Source: DASRFR01 sp035651455 (GTDB taxonomy: Bacteria; Acidobacteriota; Terriglobia; Terriglobales; Acidobacteriaceae). From it: a stretch of 64,000 nt of DNA. The number at the start of each line of letters is the position of its first letter. Position 1 is the stretch's first letter. The notes under the pieces are model-generated. The model was not told where the DNA came from. It saw only the letters and a program-made list of their open reading frames with translations, and did not search any database. The stretch covers positions 372,001 through 436,000 of the forward strand of contig DASRFR010000058.1 of NCBI GenBank assembly GCA_035651455.1, in the 5' to 3' direction. The position numbers and the translations under genes were made by a program. This document shows positions 43,193 to 52,359 of the stretch, in pieces.

Positions 43193-44887
43193 CTAAGCAT
43201 TCGCCTTGATCATCTGCTCGGCATGCTTGCGGGACGTGTCGGTCAACTTGGCGCCACTAATCATGCGCGCTACTTCCTCGGTGCGTTCGTCTCCAGCGAT
43301 ATGGCGCACCGTGGTGACGGTTTTTCCCGATGACACTTTCTTCTCAATCACGTAGTGACGGTCGGCGAAGGTGGCGATTTGAGGCAAGTGGGTTACACAA
43401 AGTACCTGGCTGGTGCGTGCCAATGCCTTCAACTTCCTGCCGACCGCTTCCGCTGCCCGCCCGCCAATCCCGGTGTCGATTTCGTCGAACACCAGCGTGC
43501 GCTGGGTGGAGTTCTTCTTTCCTCCCTTGGAAGCTCCTGCCTCTACGCTGGCCTTCAGCGCCAGCATGACGCGCGAAAGTTCGCCTCCCGAAGCAATGTG
43601 TTCGAGTTGCCGCAGCGGCTCCCCGGGATTGGTGGAGATCATGTAAACCACCTCATCGATGCCGCTGGCGGACCAGTTCCCTTCTTCTTCGGAACTCGAA
43701 ATCTGAATCCGGAATGTCGACTTCATAGCCAGGTCGTTGATTTCGCCTTCCACCGTCTTTTCCAATCTCCGCGCCGCCTCTTTCCTCTTGGCCGACACCG
43801 CTCTCGCTGCTTTCAGATATTCCTGCGCCGCCCGCGCCAGGTCCTCTCGCAGTTCACCCAGGACTTCGTCCTTGTTCTCCATCTCCGAAAGCTTGCGGCT
43901 GATCTCCTCGCCAAAGTTGATCACCTGTTCCAGGCTCGGCCCATACTTTCGTTTCAGGCGGTCAATCGTGGCAAGCCTGTCCTCTACCTCGGCCAGGTGT
44001 TCCGGCGACGCCTGAATGCCTCCCGCGTAGTCGCGCAAAGTCGCACCCACATCCTCGACGCTAATACGCGCCGACTCCAACGCCGCAAGCGCCTCCTCGA
44101 ATTTCGGTTCATATCGCGACAGTTCTTCGATCTGCTTCTGCGCCGCCCGCAATGACGAGGATGCCGACCCGTTCCCCTCGTATAGCAGGTCGAACGCATT
44201 CATGACCGCGTTGTAGATCTTCTCGGCATTCGCCAGCACCCGTTTCTCGCTTTCCAGGCGCTCGTTCTCGCCGGGCTGCAGTTTTGCCTGCTCGATCTCG
44301 CGGTTCTGAAATGTCCATAGGTCCAGCAGCCGCAAGCGGTCCTGTTCACCCCGCTCCAGTTCCTTAATCTGGCTTCGAATTGCCTTCCAGCCATCAAATG
44401 CCTGCACCCCTGTCTCGCTGTTGACTCCTGCATACGCGTCGAGCAGGGCCAGCCGCGTCGGGCCGTCAAATGACAGGATGGACTCATTCTGCGCGTGGAC
44501 TACCGCCAGGTGCGGCGCCAATTGCCGAAGCACACTCACCGTCGCCGGTTGATTATTCAGAAAAACCCTGCCCTTGCCCCCAGCCGCAATCTCCCGCCGC
44601 ACAATGATCGACTCATCTTCTGTGTCGATGCCATTAGCCTCCAGTACTTTTCGGATGGCTTTCTCCACGCCCGCTTCGGCTTCAAATACCGCCGAGATGA
44701 CCGCCCGCTCTGCGCCTGTCCGGACAACTTCGGACGAGGCCTTGTCGCCCAGGAGTAGCGCGAGCGCGTCAATGAGGATGGATTTTCCGGCGCCGGTCTC
44801 GCCGGTAAGAAGATTAAGTCCCGCCCCGAATTCGACCGCGGCGTTGTCGATGACGGCGTAATTCTCGAGACGCAGTTCGAGCAGCAA
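43193..44887 (-). CDS. recN: DNA repair ATPase RecN
   Basis: A 564-aa SMC-like ATPase for double-strand-break repair: Walker A GETGAGKS at 29-36, long coiled coil in the middle, signature ASGGELSRVMLAL and Walker B LVFDEIDTGIGG. The start is probably the TTG at 44887, since the conserved N-terminus (LLLELRLENYAV) begins there and AAGGAAG precedes it; upstream in-frame ATG codons would add unrelated residues. No SOS-type palindrome is visible upstream. It is transcribed alone. Confidence 0.93.
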   Translation of the reverse strand: MLLELRLENYAVIDNAAVEFGAGLNLLTGETGAGKSILIDALALLLGDKASSEVVRTGAERAVISAVFEAEAGVEKAIRKVLEANGIDTEDESIIVRREIAAGGKGRVFLNNQPATVSVLRQLAPHLAVVHAQNESILSFDGPTRLALLDAYAGVNSETGVQAFDGWKAIRSQIKELERGEQDRLRLLDLWTFQNREIEQAKLQPGENERLESEKRVLANAEKIYNAVMNAFDLLYEGNGSASSSLRAAQKQIEELSRYEPKFEEALAALESARISVEDVGATLRDYAGGIQASPEHLAEVEDRLATIDRLKRKYGPSLEQVINFGEEISRKLSEMENKDEVLGELREDLARAAQEYLKAARAVSAKRKEAARRLEKTVEGEINDLAMKSTFRIQISSSEEEGNWSASGIDEVVYMISTNPGEPLRQLEHIASGGELSRVMLALKASVEAGASKGGKKNSTQRTLVFDEIDTGIGGRAAEAVGRKLKALARTSQVLCVTHLPQIATFADRHYVIEKKVSSGKTVTTVRHIAGDERTEEVARMISGAKLTDTSRKHAEQMIKANA

Positions 44888-45117
44888 GGGCTTCCTTGGG
44901 ATGAACTTGAGCGCAGCATAACATGAAAACAATGCCGGCGACTGACCCTGATTCTTGCATCTCACTACCCGAGTTCTCGGAGCAAGGTCACGTCATTGCA
45001 AACGGCAGGAGCTCATCCTCGTCAACCCGTAATATTTGTGACCGGACTTGCCTTGAAACTTTTGTGCCGCTCAACACTCTAAGTGAACGGGCCGCCATTC
45101 ATGGTTCGGAGGCATTT

Positions 45118-45786
45118 ATGTCGCGTTCATCCCTGCTCCTTGGCATCGTACTCGCGCTTGCAGCCGTGGGAATCACCTCTAGCGCTGCCGGGGCCAGCAA
45201 CTCGTTCCCTGCTGCAGCCAGCGACGCTGCACTTGAGCCGAATCATGGAAGCGAAACCGCGGTACTTTCCGGTGGATGCTTCTGGGGAGTGCAGGCGGTC
45301 TTTCAGCACGTGAAGGGCGTTCTCAAGGCCACCTCCGGATACGCGGGAGGCACCGCAAATAATCCCAATTACGAGCAGGTTTCGACGGGCAGCACCGGCC
45401 ACGCCGAGTCGGTCGAGATCACTTTTGATCCATCCCAGGTCACCTATGGCCAGTTGCTCCGCGTCTTCTTCTCCGTGGCTCACGATCCCACGGAATTGAA
45501 CCGTCAGGGTCCTGACGAGGGAACTCAGTATCGCTCGGCGATCTTGTATACCAGCGACGAGCAGAAGCGTATTGCCGAGGCTTACATCGCTCAGCTCACC
45601 GCCGCAAAAGTATTTCCCCGTCCTATCGTGACCCAGGTCGCTCCCCTGAAGGCGTTTTATCCGGCCGAGGCCTACCATCAGGACTACGCGACACTTCACC
45701 CCCACGACCCTTACATCATGTTCAACGATGCGCCCAAGGTAGCGCATCTGCGTCAACAGTTTCCGGAAATGTACGTGGGGAAATAA
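45118..45786 (+). CDS. msrA: Exported peptide methionine-S-sulfoxide reductase MsrA
   Basis: A 222-aa protein with a signal peptide (about 1-27) and a full MsrA domain: nucleophile C54 in GGCFWG, then STGSTGHAESVEI and YHQDY. It repairs oxidised methionine in envelope proteins. C54 is the only cysteine in the mature protein, so there is no resolving cysteine and regeneration must depend on a partner reductant. The start at 45118 has GGAGG 6 nt upstream; the longer frame to 44923 is rejected. It is divergent from recN and transcribed alone. Confidence 0.92.
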   Translation: MSRSSLLLGIVLALAAVGITSSAAGASNSFPAAASDAALEPNHGSETAVLSGGCFWGVQAVFQHVKGVLKATSGYAGGTANNPNYEQVSTGSTGHAESVEITFDPSQVTYGQLLRVFFSVAHDPTELNRQGPDEGTQYRSAILYTSDEQKRIAEAYIAQLTAAKVFPRPIVTQVAPLKAFYPAEAYHQDYATLHPHDPYIMFNDAPKVAHLRQQFPEMYVGK

Positions 45787-45877
45787 AAGCTCAGCGGGAG
45801 CCGCGGCAGACAAATTCAGTCAAACAAAGAAGTGACATCCCTTCGCTGGCGGCTGCCAGCATGAAACAAGCCGATGG

Positions 45878-46735
45878 CTATTGCTCTCTGGCGGCCGAAG
45901 GCTTAGCCGCCGTGGTACTCACTCCCAAACGACGCAACTGCTCTTTTGCCTGCAGCGCTTCGTTGGTTCGCGGATAGCGCTGCACGACGTGCCGCAGTTC
46001 GCGGATGCCGTCGTCTTTCTGCCCCAGCTGCACCAGCGCCATTCCTTTCTTCAATTGCGCGGATGCCGCTTTGTTCCCCGTCGGAAAGTTCTGCAGAACC
46101 TGGTCGTAGTTCTGCAGCGCAGTCTGGAAGTTCCCCTGTTTGTATTGCAGCTCGGCGAGATAGAAATAGGCGTTCCCGGTGAGATCGGTATTGGGATAGT
46201 ACTTGATGTAGTCGGTGAATTCCTGCGCCGCCAGGTCGGTTTTTCCGCCATTGTAATCGCGGAGCCCATTGTTATAGAGCACGTCCGGTGGCGGAGCTTG
46301 CGGGGGAGGCGTCTGCGCGGCGCCGGCCGGCTGCTGGTTCAGGTTCTGTTGCGCGGCCTGCATATCTTCCAGTTGTTTGCCCACCTTCGCCAGGCGCGCC
46401 TTGAGCTCGTCCATGGTGTCGTTCAGCGACTGAATTTGCCCGGAGATCTGGTCGACTTTGCCTCCGGAATCAGCCTGCTGCTTTTCCAGCGACGATTGCA
46501 GCGTGCCCAGGCCCGCCGAGACTTTATTGACGTTATCCGTGCTCTGTTCGATCAGGTGCTGCATCACGCCCATGCGCTCATCGAAGGACTGCTGCATGCG
46601 CGCCATCTGGTCCTGCAGCTGCTGCACCTGGGTTTGCAACTGGATGATTTCTTTGCTCGCGCCAAAAGCCGGGAGCGTGCACAACACCAAGGTCGCCAGC
46701 AGGCTGGAGGTTGCGGAAAGTCGCTGAATGTTCAT
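45878..46735 (-). CDS. cpoB: Tol-Pal system protein CpoB/YbgF
   Basis: A 285-aa periplasmic protein: signal peptide, N-terminal coiled coil rich in Gln (LQTQVQQLQDQMARMQQ), a Pro-rich hinge (about 135-152) and three TPR units in the C-terminal half (NAYFYLAELQYKQGNFQTAL). CpoB coordinates Tol-Pal constriction with peptidoglycan synthesis. ATG 46735 follows GGGAAG; ATG 46747 is an alternative. It is the last gene of the tol-pal operon. Confidence 0.92.
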   Translation of the reverse strand: MNIQRLSATSSLLATLVLCTLPAFGASKEIIQLQTQVQQLQDQMARMQQSFDERMGVMQHLIEQSTDNVNKVSAGLGTLQSSLEKQQADSGGKVDQISGQIQSLNDTMDELKARLAKVGKQLEDMQAAQQNLNQQPAGAAQTPPPQAPPPDVLYNNGLRDYNGGKTDLAAQEFTDYIKYYPNTDLTGNAYFYLAELQYKQGNFQTALQNYDQVLQNFPTGNKAASAQLKKGMALVQLGQKDDGIRELRHVVQRYPRTNEALQAKEQLRRLGVSTTAAKPSAAREQ

Positions 46736-46850
46736 GTTGCTTCCCATTTTCAGGCCAAGAATCCGCCTGTGTCCAGCGGATGCACACGGACCGCCACTGG
46801 CAAGAAATCAAGGGCGACGGCTTTTGCCGTCCCGCCGTCGCCCCCGCTCC

Positions 46851-47585
46851 TTAGTGGCTGTAGACGAAGTGCCCGCGGCGGTTCTGCTGCCAGCACGATT
46901 CGTTGGACTCCGAGCAGAACGGCTTTTCTTTGCCGTAGCTGATGGTCTTGATGCGGCCGGCATTCACGCCCGCCTGGACCAAGGCATTTTTCACGGACTC
47001 CGCGCGGCTGGTGCCTAGCGCCAGGTTGTACTCCGTCGATCCGCGTTCGTCGCAGTGTCCCTCAACCGTGAACTGAATATTGGGATGTTGCGCCAGGAAC
47101 TGGGCATCGCTCTGCAATGCCGATTGCTGGTCCGCGCGAATGTCGGACTTGTCGTAATCGAAGTAGATGTCCTTCACATTCTGTGCGAAGAGCTCTTCTT
47201 CGGTTGCCGATGGCGGCGGTGGTGGCGGCGGCGGCGGCAGCGTGACCGTCACCCGCGCGGTGGCGTCCTGCGTGCCCCCGGCTCCTTTGGCCGTCAGGTG
47301 ATAGGTGGCCGATTCGGTTGGGGTCACCGACCGTGAACCGTTCGGATCCACCGGGCCAATGCCGTCGATGCTGACGTCCGTGGCATTCGTCGTCTGCCAG
47401 GAAATCGTGGTCGACTGCCCCTTCTCAATGGTGTTCGGGTTTGCGGAAATCGAGGCGGTCGGCGCCGGCGGCGGCGGTGGGGGCGGCGGGGGCGGTGGTG
47501 CCGCCTTCTTCTTGCAGGCGCCCAGCATCATGATGGCGCCCAAAGCCAATATTAGAGTAATCCACTTTATCCTCTGCTGCTTCAC
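46851..47585 (-). CDS. pal: Peptidoglycan-associated lipoprotein Pal with Ig-like insertion
   Basis: A 244-aa lipoprotein. Lipobox cysteine in MMLGACKKK, an 11-proline run, an Ig-like segment (about 40-120: PTASISANPNTIEKGQ, TTISWQTTNATDVSI), a second run of ten prolines, and a C-terminal OmpA peptidoglycan-binding domain (VEGHCDERGSTEYNLALGTSRA). Usual Pal proteins have only a short linker before the OmpA domain. GTG 47585 is the start, with GGAGGAGAAG directly upstream; the longer frame is rejected. Confidence 0.92.
   Translation of the reverse strand: MKQQRIKWITLILALGAIMMLGACKKKAAPPPPPPPPPPPAPTASISANPNTIEKGQSTTISWQTTNATDVSIDGIGPVDPNGSRSVTPTESATYHLTAKGAGGTQDATARVTVTLPPPPPPPPPSATEEELFAQNVKDIYFDYDKSDIRADQQSALQSDAQFLAQHPNIQFTVEGHCDERGSTEYNLALGTSRAESVKNALVQAGVNAGRIKTISYGKEKPFCSESNESCWQQNRRGHFVYSH
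47212..47240. repeat. GGC/GGT triplet run in pal (second proline tract)
   Basis: A near-pure triplet repeat that encodes the ten-proline tract between the Ig-like and OmpA domains of Pal on the minus strand. Slippage here would change linker length without a frameshift, in whole-codon steps. Confidence 0.7.
47467..47502. repeat. GGC/GGG triplet run in pal (first proline tract)
   Basis: A second triplet-repeat stretch, encoding the eleven-proline run directly after the lipid-attachment region. Together with the tract at 47212 it brackets the Ig-like insertion with stiff proline spacers. Confidence 0.7.
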
Positions 47586-47709
47586 CTTCTCCTCCCTGCG
47601 GTATGGCGCACTTTTCGGCGCACGGTTGATGTGGGCGGCGGCGTGGACTGCCAACTCCGTCCACGTCCGCCAGTGGCATTACTTATGAGTTCTCAAGCAA
47701 AAAAAACTT

Positions 47710-49065
47710 CTACTTCCACGTCCAATTCGGTTGTGAATTCTTTCCCGTAAACGTCAACTGCTGCAGCTTCGTGCCGTCCGCCAGCATGGTCCAGATCTGC
47801 TCACTGCCGGAGCGGTTCGACTGAAATACAATGTGCCGGTTATCCGGCGACCACGAGGGAAAATCGTTGCGGCTACCGTCATGCGTCAACTGCACCCACT
47901 GCTTGCTGGCGATGTCCATCAGGTACAGGTCGTTCGAGCCCGGCATGCCGGGACCGTATTTCCGCATCCATGAAAACGCCAGGAATTGTCCATTGGGCGA
48001 CCACTGCGGAGACACGGCGTATCCCTGGTCCGTCATCTTCTGCACGTTGGTGCCGTCGGCTTCCATGGTGTAAATCTGGGGCAGCCCGGTCCGTCCGCTG
48101 ACAAAAGCGATCTGCGCGCCCGTCTTCTTATTCCAGCTCGGAGAAACGTCCGGCCCCCGCCCGTTGGTAAGCCGGCGCAGGTTGCCGCCGGAAGCGTCAG
48201 CGATATAGATCTGCGAATCGCCGCTGCGTGATCCGGAGAATGCCAGCTTCGTACCGTCCGGCGACCATGCCGGTGACAGATTCGTTCCGCCGAAGTGAGG
48301 AAACGCCACCATCCGCCCCAAATCGATGGAGTACATCAAAATTTCCCAACCTGTCTTGGTGAGCGAACTGAATGCCAGGCGCGAGCCGTCGGGCGAAATC
48401 CTCGGTGAGAGCGAAATCGATCCGAGATGCGTGACTGCGTGCTGATTTGCCCCGTCGTAGTCCATGACCCAGATCTCTTTGTGGCCGCCGCGCTCGCTGA
48501 CAAAATAAATTTTGGTTTCGGCGACACCCTGCACTCCGCCACCCATGCGGAAAATGATTTCGTCCGCGAACTTATGGGCAATGAGGCGGGCCGCGTCCGT
48601 GGTCGCCGCATCCGTGTACTGCTTGCCCAGGACCTGGGGTGACGTGATGTTCTTGACGTCGTACAGCCAGCCTTGCACCGCGACCTGGGTGCCGGTGATG
48701 CCGAGATTGCCAAACGCCACCATCGAGGCGTTGGGCGGCGGCGCATTCCACGCTTCGAATTTCATTTCCGCGGGCGCGCCGGGAAAATCGGTGGGATAAA
48801 AGCTCTTCGAGACCAGGTCAAAAATGCCGGCCGTGTCCAGGTCGTTCCACAATGTGTCGTTGAAGACCTTGAGCAGTTCGGCGTTTTTCGAATCCTGCGT
48901 GGATGGCTTGAAGTCGGGCACGGCCAGGCGCACTTTTTCCACGCCCAGGCCGGTGCCGGTGCGGATCCAGTCCTGTGCGAATGCCGGCAAAACCAGGGCC
49001 AGTAAAACTGCGCAAACGGCTGAGAACCCTACCGTGCAAAGCCGGGCAATCTTCCCTTTTTTCAT
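47710..49065 (-). CDS. tolB: Tol-Pal translocation protein TolB
   Basis: A 451-aa periplasmic protein with a clean signal peptide (MKKGKIARL..LPAFA), the N-terminal TolB domain and a C-terminal six-bladed beta-propeller with repeats of the form SPxISPDGSRLAFSS and SPAWSPDGTKLAFSG. It binds Pal and cycles with TolA. The start is debatable: ATG 49065 gives a normal signal peptide but has no ribosome-binding site, while TTG codons at 49125/49122 follow a good AGGAG and would add about 20 basic residues. Confidence 0.9.
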   Translation of the reverse strand: MKKGKIARLCTVGFSAVCAVLLALVLPAFAQDWIRTGTGLGVEKVRLAVPDFKPSTQDSKNAELLKVFNDTLWNDLDTAGIFDLVSKSFYPTDFPGAPAEMKFEAWNAPPPNASMVAFGNLGITGTQVAVQGWLYDVKNITSPQVLGKQYTDAATTDAARLIAHKFADEIIFRMGGGVQGVAETKIYFVSERGGHKEIWVMDYDGANQHAVTHLGSISLSPRISPDGSRLAFSSLTKTGWEILMYSIDLGRMVAFPHFGGTNLSPAWSPDGTKLAFSGSRSGDSQIYIADASGGNLRRLTNGRGPDVSPSWNKKTGAQIAFVSGRTGLPQIYTMEADGTNVQKMTDQGYAVSPQWSPNGQFLAFSWMRKYGPGMPGSNDLYLMDIASKQWVQLTHDGSRNDFPSWSPDNRHIVFQSNRSGSEQIWTMLADGTKLQQLTFTGKNSQPNWTWK

Positions 49066-49163
49066 TCGGCCAGCACTGCCCACCGCTGGTGAATGTATCG
49101 TAATGCGACGCTTGATGCTCAACAAGTTACTCCTAGGCATACCCATGTCCGGAAAAGTTCAAC

Positions 49164-49961
49164 TCAACGCTTGTAATCGAACCAGAACTCCACCGATACC
49201 TTGCTCCCCGGGTAATCCGCCGGCAACGGACCGAAAGTGTCGATGCGCTGTAAAGCCCGCACCGCCGACTGGTCCAGCGACGGCACGCCGCTCGATTGCT
49301 CAATCTGCACGTTGGTCGGCTGACCTGACCGGTTGATATCGAAGAAGACATACACCCGTCGTGCTTCGCTTACCCGCGGATCGACTTCATATTTAAGCCA
49401 ATTCTCCGAAACCTTCTGCTGCACCACCCGCACATACCATGCGTACCGGTTGCCGAAATCTCCGCCGCCTCCGGTGAAACCAAAGCCGCCCTTCGCCCCT
49501 CCCGCGCTGAACGTCCCGTACGGACCGCTGACCGGTCCCCCCTCGCCGAACGGAATCACATTGCTGGGCTCTTCCGGTTGAGGAGCAGGTTGCACCGGCT
49601 TTCGCCGCGTCGCGGTGGTTTCCGGCTTGGTCTTCTTCGCATTCTTGTCAGGAATCGGGATGACATCCGGCTCTTTCACGTCCGGCAGCGGCATGTTGGG
49701 AATGGAATGACTGAGGCCCTTGGACTCGTTCGCCAGCACGTTCTGTGCATCCGGAGCGGCCGGCAGTGGAACCGTGCTGACCAGGGTCGCCCCGATCGCG
49801 TCCCCTCCGCCCCCTGCGCCCCAGTTCGAACCCGTGCCCTTCGGGACAAGAATCGCGTAGCCGGTAATCAGAAGCGAGAACGCAACATGCAGCGCCACCG
49901 ACCAGGCCAGCGGACGGCCCCAACTCTCGTGCTCGAGAAAGATGTCAGCGTTGGCTGCCAT
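49164..49961 (-). CDS. TonB/TolA-type energy transducer
   Basis: A 265-aa protein with a single N-terminal membrane helix (LAWSVALHVAFSLLITGYAI), a Pro/Lys-rich periplasm-spanning linker, a Gly-rich stretch and a C-terminal TonB-fold domain (RVYVFFDINRSGQPTNVQIEQSSG). Its place between tolR and tolB assigns it the TolA role, although its C-terminal domain reads as TonB-like. It overlaps the tolR gene by 17 nt. Confidence 0.9.
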   Translation of the reverse strand: MAANADIFLEHESWGRPLAWSVALHVAFSLLITGYAILVPKGTGSNWGAGGGGDAIGATLVSTVPLPAAPDAQNVLANESKGLSHSIPNMPLPDVKEPDVIPIPDKNAKKTKPETTATRRKPVQPAPQPEEPSNVIPFGEGGPVSGPYGTFSAGGAKGGFGFTGGGGDFGNRYAWYVRVVQQKVSENWLKYEVDPRVSEARRVYVFFDINRSGQPTNVQIEQSSGVPSLDQSAVRALQRIDTFGPLPADYPGSKVSVEFWFDYKR

Positions 49962-50373
49962 GAGGATTGATGGGCTGGGTGACGATGCTCACGTTGCTGA
50001 TGCCCGACGACTTGACTGCGTCCATCACGGTCGCGAACGCGCCGAAGGGAACATCTTCATCGGCCCGCACATAAATGGACTGGTGCTGCGGGTCGCGAAT
50101 TTTCTGCCGCAGAATGTTGCCGATGTCGTTGATATTGACCGCGTCATTCCCCAGAAAAACCCGCTGCTGCTTGTTGATGGAAATCACCAGCCGCTCTTCG
50201 GTGACTTCCTTTACGGTCCGGGTTCTCGGCACATTCACTTCAATGCCCGACTGCAACACCGGCGCGGTCACCATGAAGATAATCAGCAGGACCAGCACCA
50301 CGTCGACCAGGGGAGTGATGTTGATGTCGGCGAGGGAAGTTTGCGTGCGGCCATTCGGCGCGGTGAAAGCCAT
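49945..50373 (-). CDS. tolR: ExbD/TolR biopolymer transport protein
   Basis: A 142-aa protein with one N-terminal membrane helix preceded by INITPLVDVVLVLLIIFMV, which contains the conserved channel Asp, and a periplasmic domain (VFLGNDAVNINDIGNIL). It forms the proton-driven motor with TolQ. Start and stop overlap the neighbouring genes (1 nt with tolQ, 17 nt with the TolA-like gene). Confidence 0.93.
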   Translation of the reverse strand: MAFTAPNGRTQTSLADINITPLVDVVLVLLIIFMVTAPVLQSGIEVNVPRTRTVKEVTEERLVISINKQQRVFLGNDAVNINDIGNILRQKIRDPQHQSIYVRADEDVPFGAFATVMDAVKSSGISNVSIVTQPINPHGSQR

Positions 50374-51101
50374 TAACGCCGCACCTCCGGCACTTCGACC
50401 GCGGTACGCACGGTTTGCGTTTGCGGACGCTCGACCGCGTTCAGCATCTCCAGCGCGAAATCATCTCCCCGCGCGCCGAACTCGCGAATCGATCCGCCAA
50501 TCAGGTTGTAGGCGATGACGGCGGGAATCGCGGCCGCCAGGCCTGCCGCGGTGGTGATCAAGGCTTCCGAAATGCCGGGAGCCACGGCCCGCAGAGTGGC
50601 TGCGCCGGCAGTACCCAGGCCATGGAAGGCATCGATGATGCCCCAAACCGTCCCGAATAAACCGATGAACGGTGTGACCGCGCCCGTGATCGCCAGCCAG
50701 GGCATGTTGCGCTCCAGGCGGGTCAACTCTTCCGACGCGGAAATCTGCATAGCGCGCTGGACGGCGACGGTACTATTCACGTGCCCGGTCGACATGGCGC
50801 CTTGACGGCGGTATTCCTCAAAGCCACCTTCGAAAACGCCCACCAGCGGGCTGGGACGGAACTGCTCCGCCACTGCCGCCACGTCCTGCAAGCGCTGCGC
50901 CTTGCGGAATGCGCGAATGAAACGCCCGCTTTGCACGCGCGCCCGGCGTAGTAAGCTCCACTTCGAAAGGATTACCGCCCACGATACCAGGCTGAAGATC
51001 AAAAGGATCAGCAGAACGCCCTTGGCTACGACTCCGGTCTCGTTCACCAGATCGAGAACTTCGCCGCCCATCACTGTTGCCAGTAAGGAATCTATATACA
51101 T
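50373..51101 (-). CDS. tolQ: ExbB/TolQ proton channel protein
   Basis: A 242-aa protein with three membrane helices (GVLLILLIFSLVSWAVILS, LAITGAVTPFIGLFGTVWGI, LITTAAGLAAAIPAVIAYN) and the family motif for the MotA/TolQ/ExbB proton channel. It is the first gene of the six-gene tol-pal operon; a perfect TATAAT -10 box lies about 27 nt upstream on the minus strand. Confidence 0.94.
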   Translation of the reverse strand: MYIDSLLATVMGGEVLDLVNETGVVAKGVLLILLIFSLVSWAVILSKWSLLRRARVQSGRFIRAFRKAQRLQDVAAVAEQFRPSPLVGVFEGGFEEYRRQGAMSTGHVNSTVAVQRAMQISASEELTRLERNMPWLAITGAVTPFIGLFGTVWGIIDAFHGLGTAGAATLRAVAPGISEALITTAAGLAAAIPAVIAYNLIGGSIREFGARGDDFALEMLNAVERPQTQTVRTAVEVPEVRR

Positions 51102-51127
51102 TTTGAGTAGGAAAGTACCTGCTCTTG

Positions 51128-51133
51128 ATTATA
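51128..51133 (-). promoter_or_regulatory. Probable -10 element of the tol-pal operon
   Basis: TATAAT on the minus strand ends 27 nt before the tolQ start codon. The -35 region at 17-18 nt spacing (GATTTC) is poor, so the promoter may rely on other contacts. This is the only consensus -10 in the upstream region. Confidence 0.5.
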
Positions 51134-51502
51134 GACCAACCATACCTGCGGAAATCCCGCACAAATCAAGGCAGCAACTTACCGGTACAACACTAGTCAG
51201 CAGCCAGTTTCAAATCGCAGACATCATGATTTTCAGCTTGTGCAGATCGAAATTTTTCTCGCGCTCGCCGATAATTTTGTGAGCCCACAAGACACCTGGG
51301 GTCACATTCTTGAATACGAAAAGCACGACGACTTTTTCCACAGTGTGCGGGGCCGCCGCTGTCGACAAAGTCTCAGGCTTTGCACCCCGACTAGCTGAAA
51401 GCGGTTTTGCAGGTGCCGTACCTCCGCGTCACTGAATCTGGCATCCAAAGAGCGCTGAACCAAAGGGTGCAAGAGAAAGCAAATCTATTCTACGGAGGCA
51501 GC
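51134..51502. other. Divergent intergenic region, tol-pal / PRC-barrel
   Basis: About 370 nt between the tolQ promoter and the PRC-barrel start. Frames through it are short and lack ribosome-binding sites. It presumably holds the PRC-barrel promoter, but I could not assign boxes with confidence; a stress sigma-factor promoter is possible. Confidence 0.35.
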
Positions 51503-52168
51503 ATGGCGCACTACGGAACCTTACGCGATTACCGCTTCTCGGACACGGAAGCGGCCGAGGACATACGCGGGTCAAGTGTGTACGGAACCAATGACGACAA
51601 ACTGGGCAAGATCAGCGACGTGATCTTTGATCACAGCACGGGAGCCATTCGCTACGTGGTGATCGATACCGGCGGCTGGTTGCGAACCAAGAAATTCGTG
51701 GTTCCGGTGGATCGCGTACGTCCTTCCACCAAGCATAAAGACGACTACCAGGTGGAATTGACCAAGGAGCAGGTGGAGAACTTCCCTCCTTACCAGGAGG
51801 AGGATGTTTCATCCGAGGAGCGCTGGGGTGATTACGAGAAGCGCTACCAGAAAGCCTGGAGTGACGGTCCCGTGCAGCACAAACAGGGCAGCGATCGCAA
51901 TATCACGCCCGAGGCGACTGAAATCCCCATCGAGCCGGGAACGTCACGCGAACCGGTAAACGTGGACACCAGCCGCATCGTGCCGGCCGGAGCCGATGAA
52001 GTGGTGATTTCCAACAGCGCGTCGGGAATTGGTCCACGCTGGTCAACGTTCGAGTCGCGTCTGCGGCAACGCCGCCGCGATATCACCCACAGCTGCACGA
52101 CCTGCAGCGTGGGCCCGGCGACCGATCGCTTCGATGAGAGCGCGGAAGACGAACGCAAGGCTGTATAG
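51503..52168 (+). CDS. PRC-barrel domain protein
   Basis: A 221-aa soluble protein with a PRC-barrel at about residues 20-85 (IRGSSVYGTNDDKLGKISDVIFDHSTGAIRYVVIDTGGWL is the conserved region). The C-terminal 100 residues are charged and probably disordered, and include CTTC. PRC-barrel proteins of this kind are often stress- or desiccation-associated, with no fixed biochemical role. The start at 51503 has GGAGG 4 nt upstream; the longer frame to 51407 is rejected. A strong intrinsic terminator follows at 52248. Confidence 0.85.
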   Translation: MAHYGTLRDYRFSDTEAAEDIRGSSVYGTNDDKLGKISDVIFDHSTGAIRYVVIDTGGWLRTKKFVVPVDRVRPSTKHKDDYQVELTKEQVENFPPYQEEDVSSEERWGDYEKRYQKAWSDGPVQHKQGSDRNITPEATEIPIEPGTSREPVNVDTSRIVPAGADEVVISNSASGIGPRWSTFESRLRQRRRDITHSCTTCSVGPATDRFDESAEDERKAV

Positions 52169-52247
52169 AGGCCGTGATCGCCGTCATATACGAGGGCCGA
52201 ATCGAGAGGTAGTTTGAAATCACTACAGGAATACAACTAGGCGAGTT

Positions 52248-52283
52248 GGGCGGCATTTCATGGAAATGTCGCCCTTCTTTTTT
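52248..52283 (+). terminator. Rho-independent terminator after the PRC-barrel gene
   Basis: GGGCGGCATTTC pairs with GAAATGTCGCCC over 12 bp (one G-U pair) with a 3-nt loop, followed directly by TTCTTTTTT. It lies 79 nt after the stop codon on the plus strand. It is the clearest intrinsic terminator in the window. Confidence 0.88.
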
Positions 52284-52359
52284 GCGCTACATCCAGAGGG
52301 ATGGAGTCCAGACTGAAGTGTCGAGTAGATTCACTTTTCACGTATTGAAGCGGCGGCGC

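Noticed and set aside
47212..47502. Triplet repeats as a possible CRISPR or mobile repeat
   Set aside because: They are in-frame proline codons inside pal, with no spacer structure.
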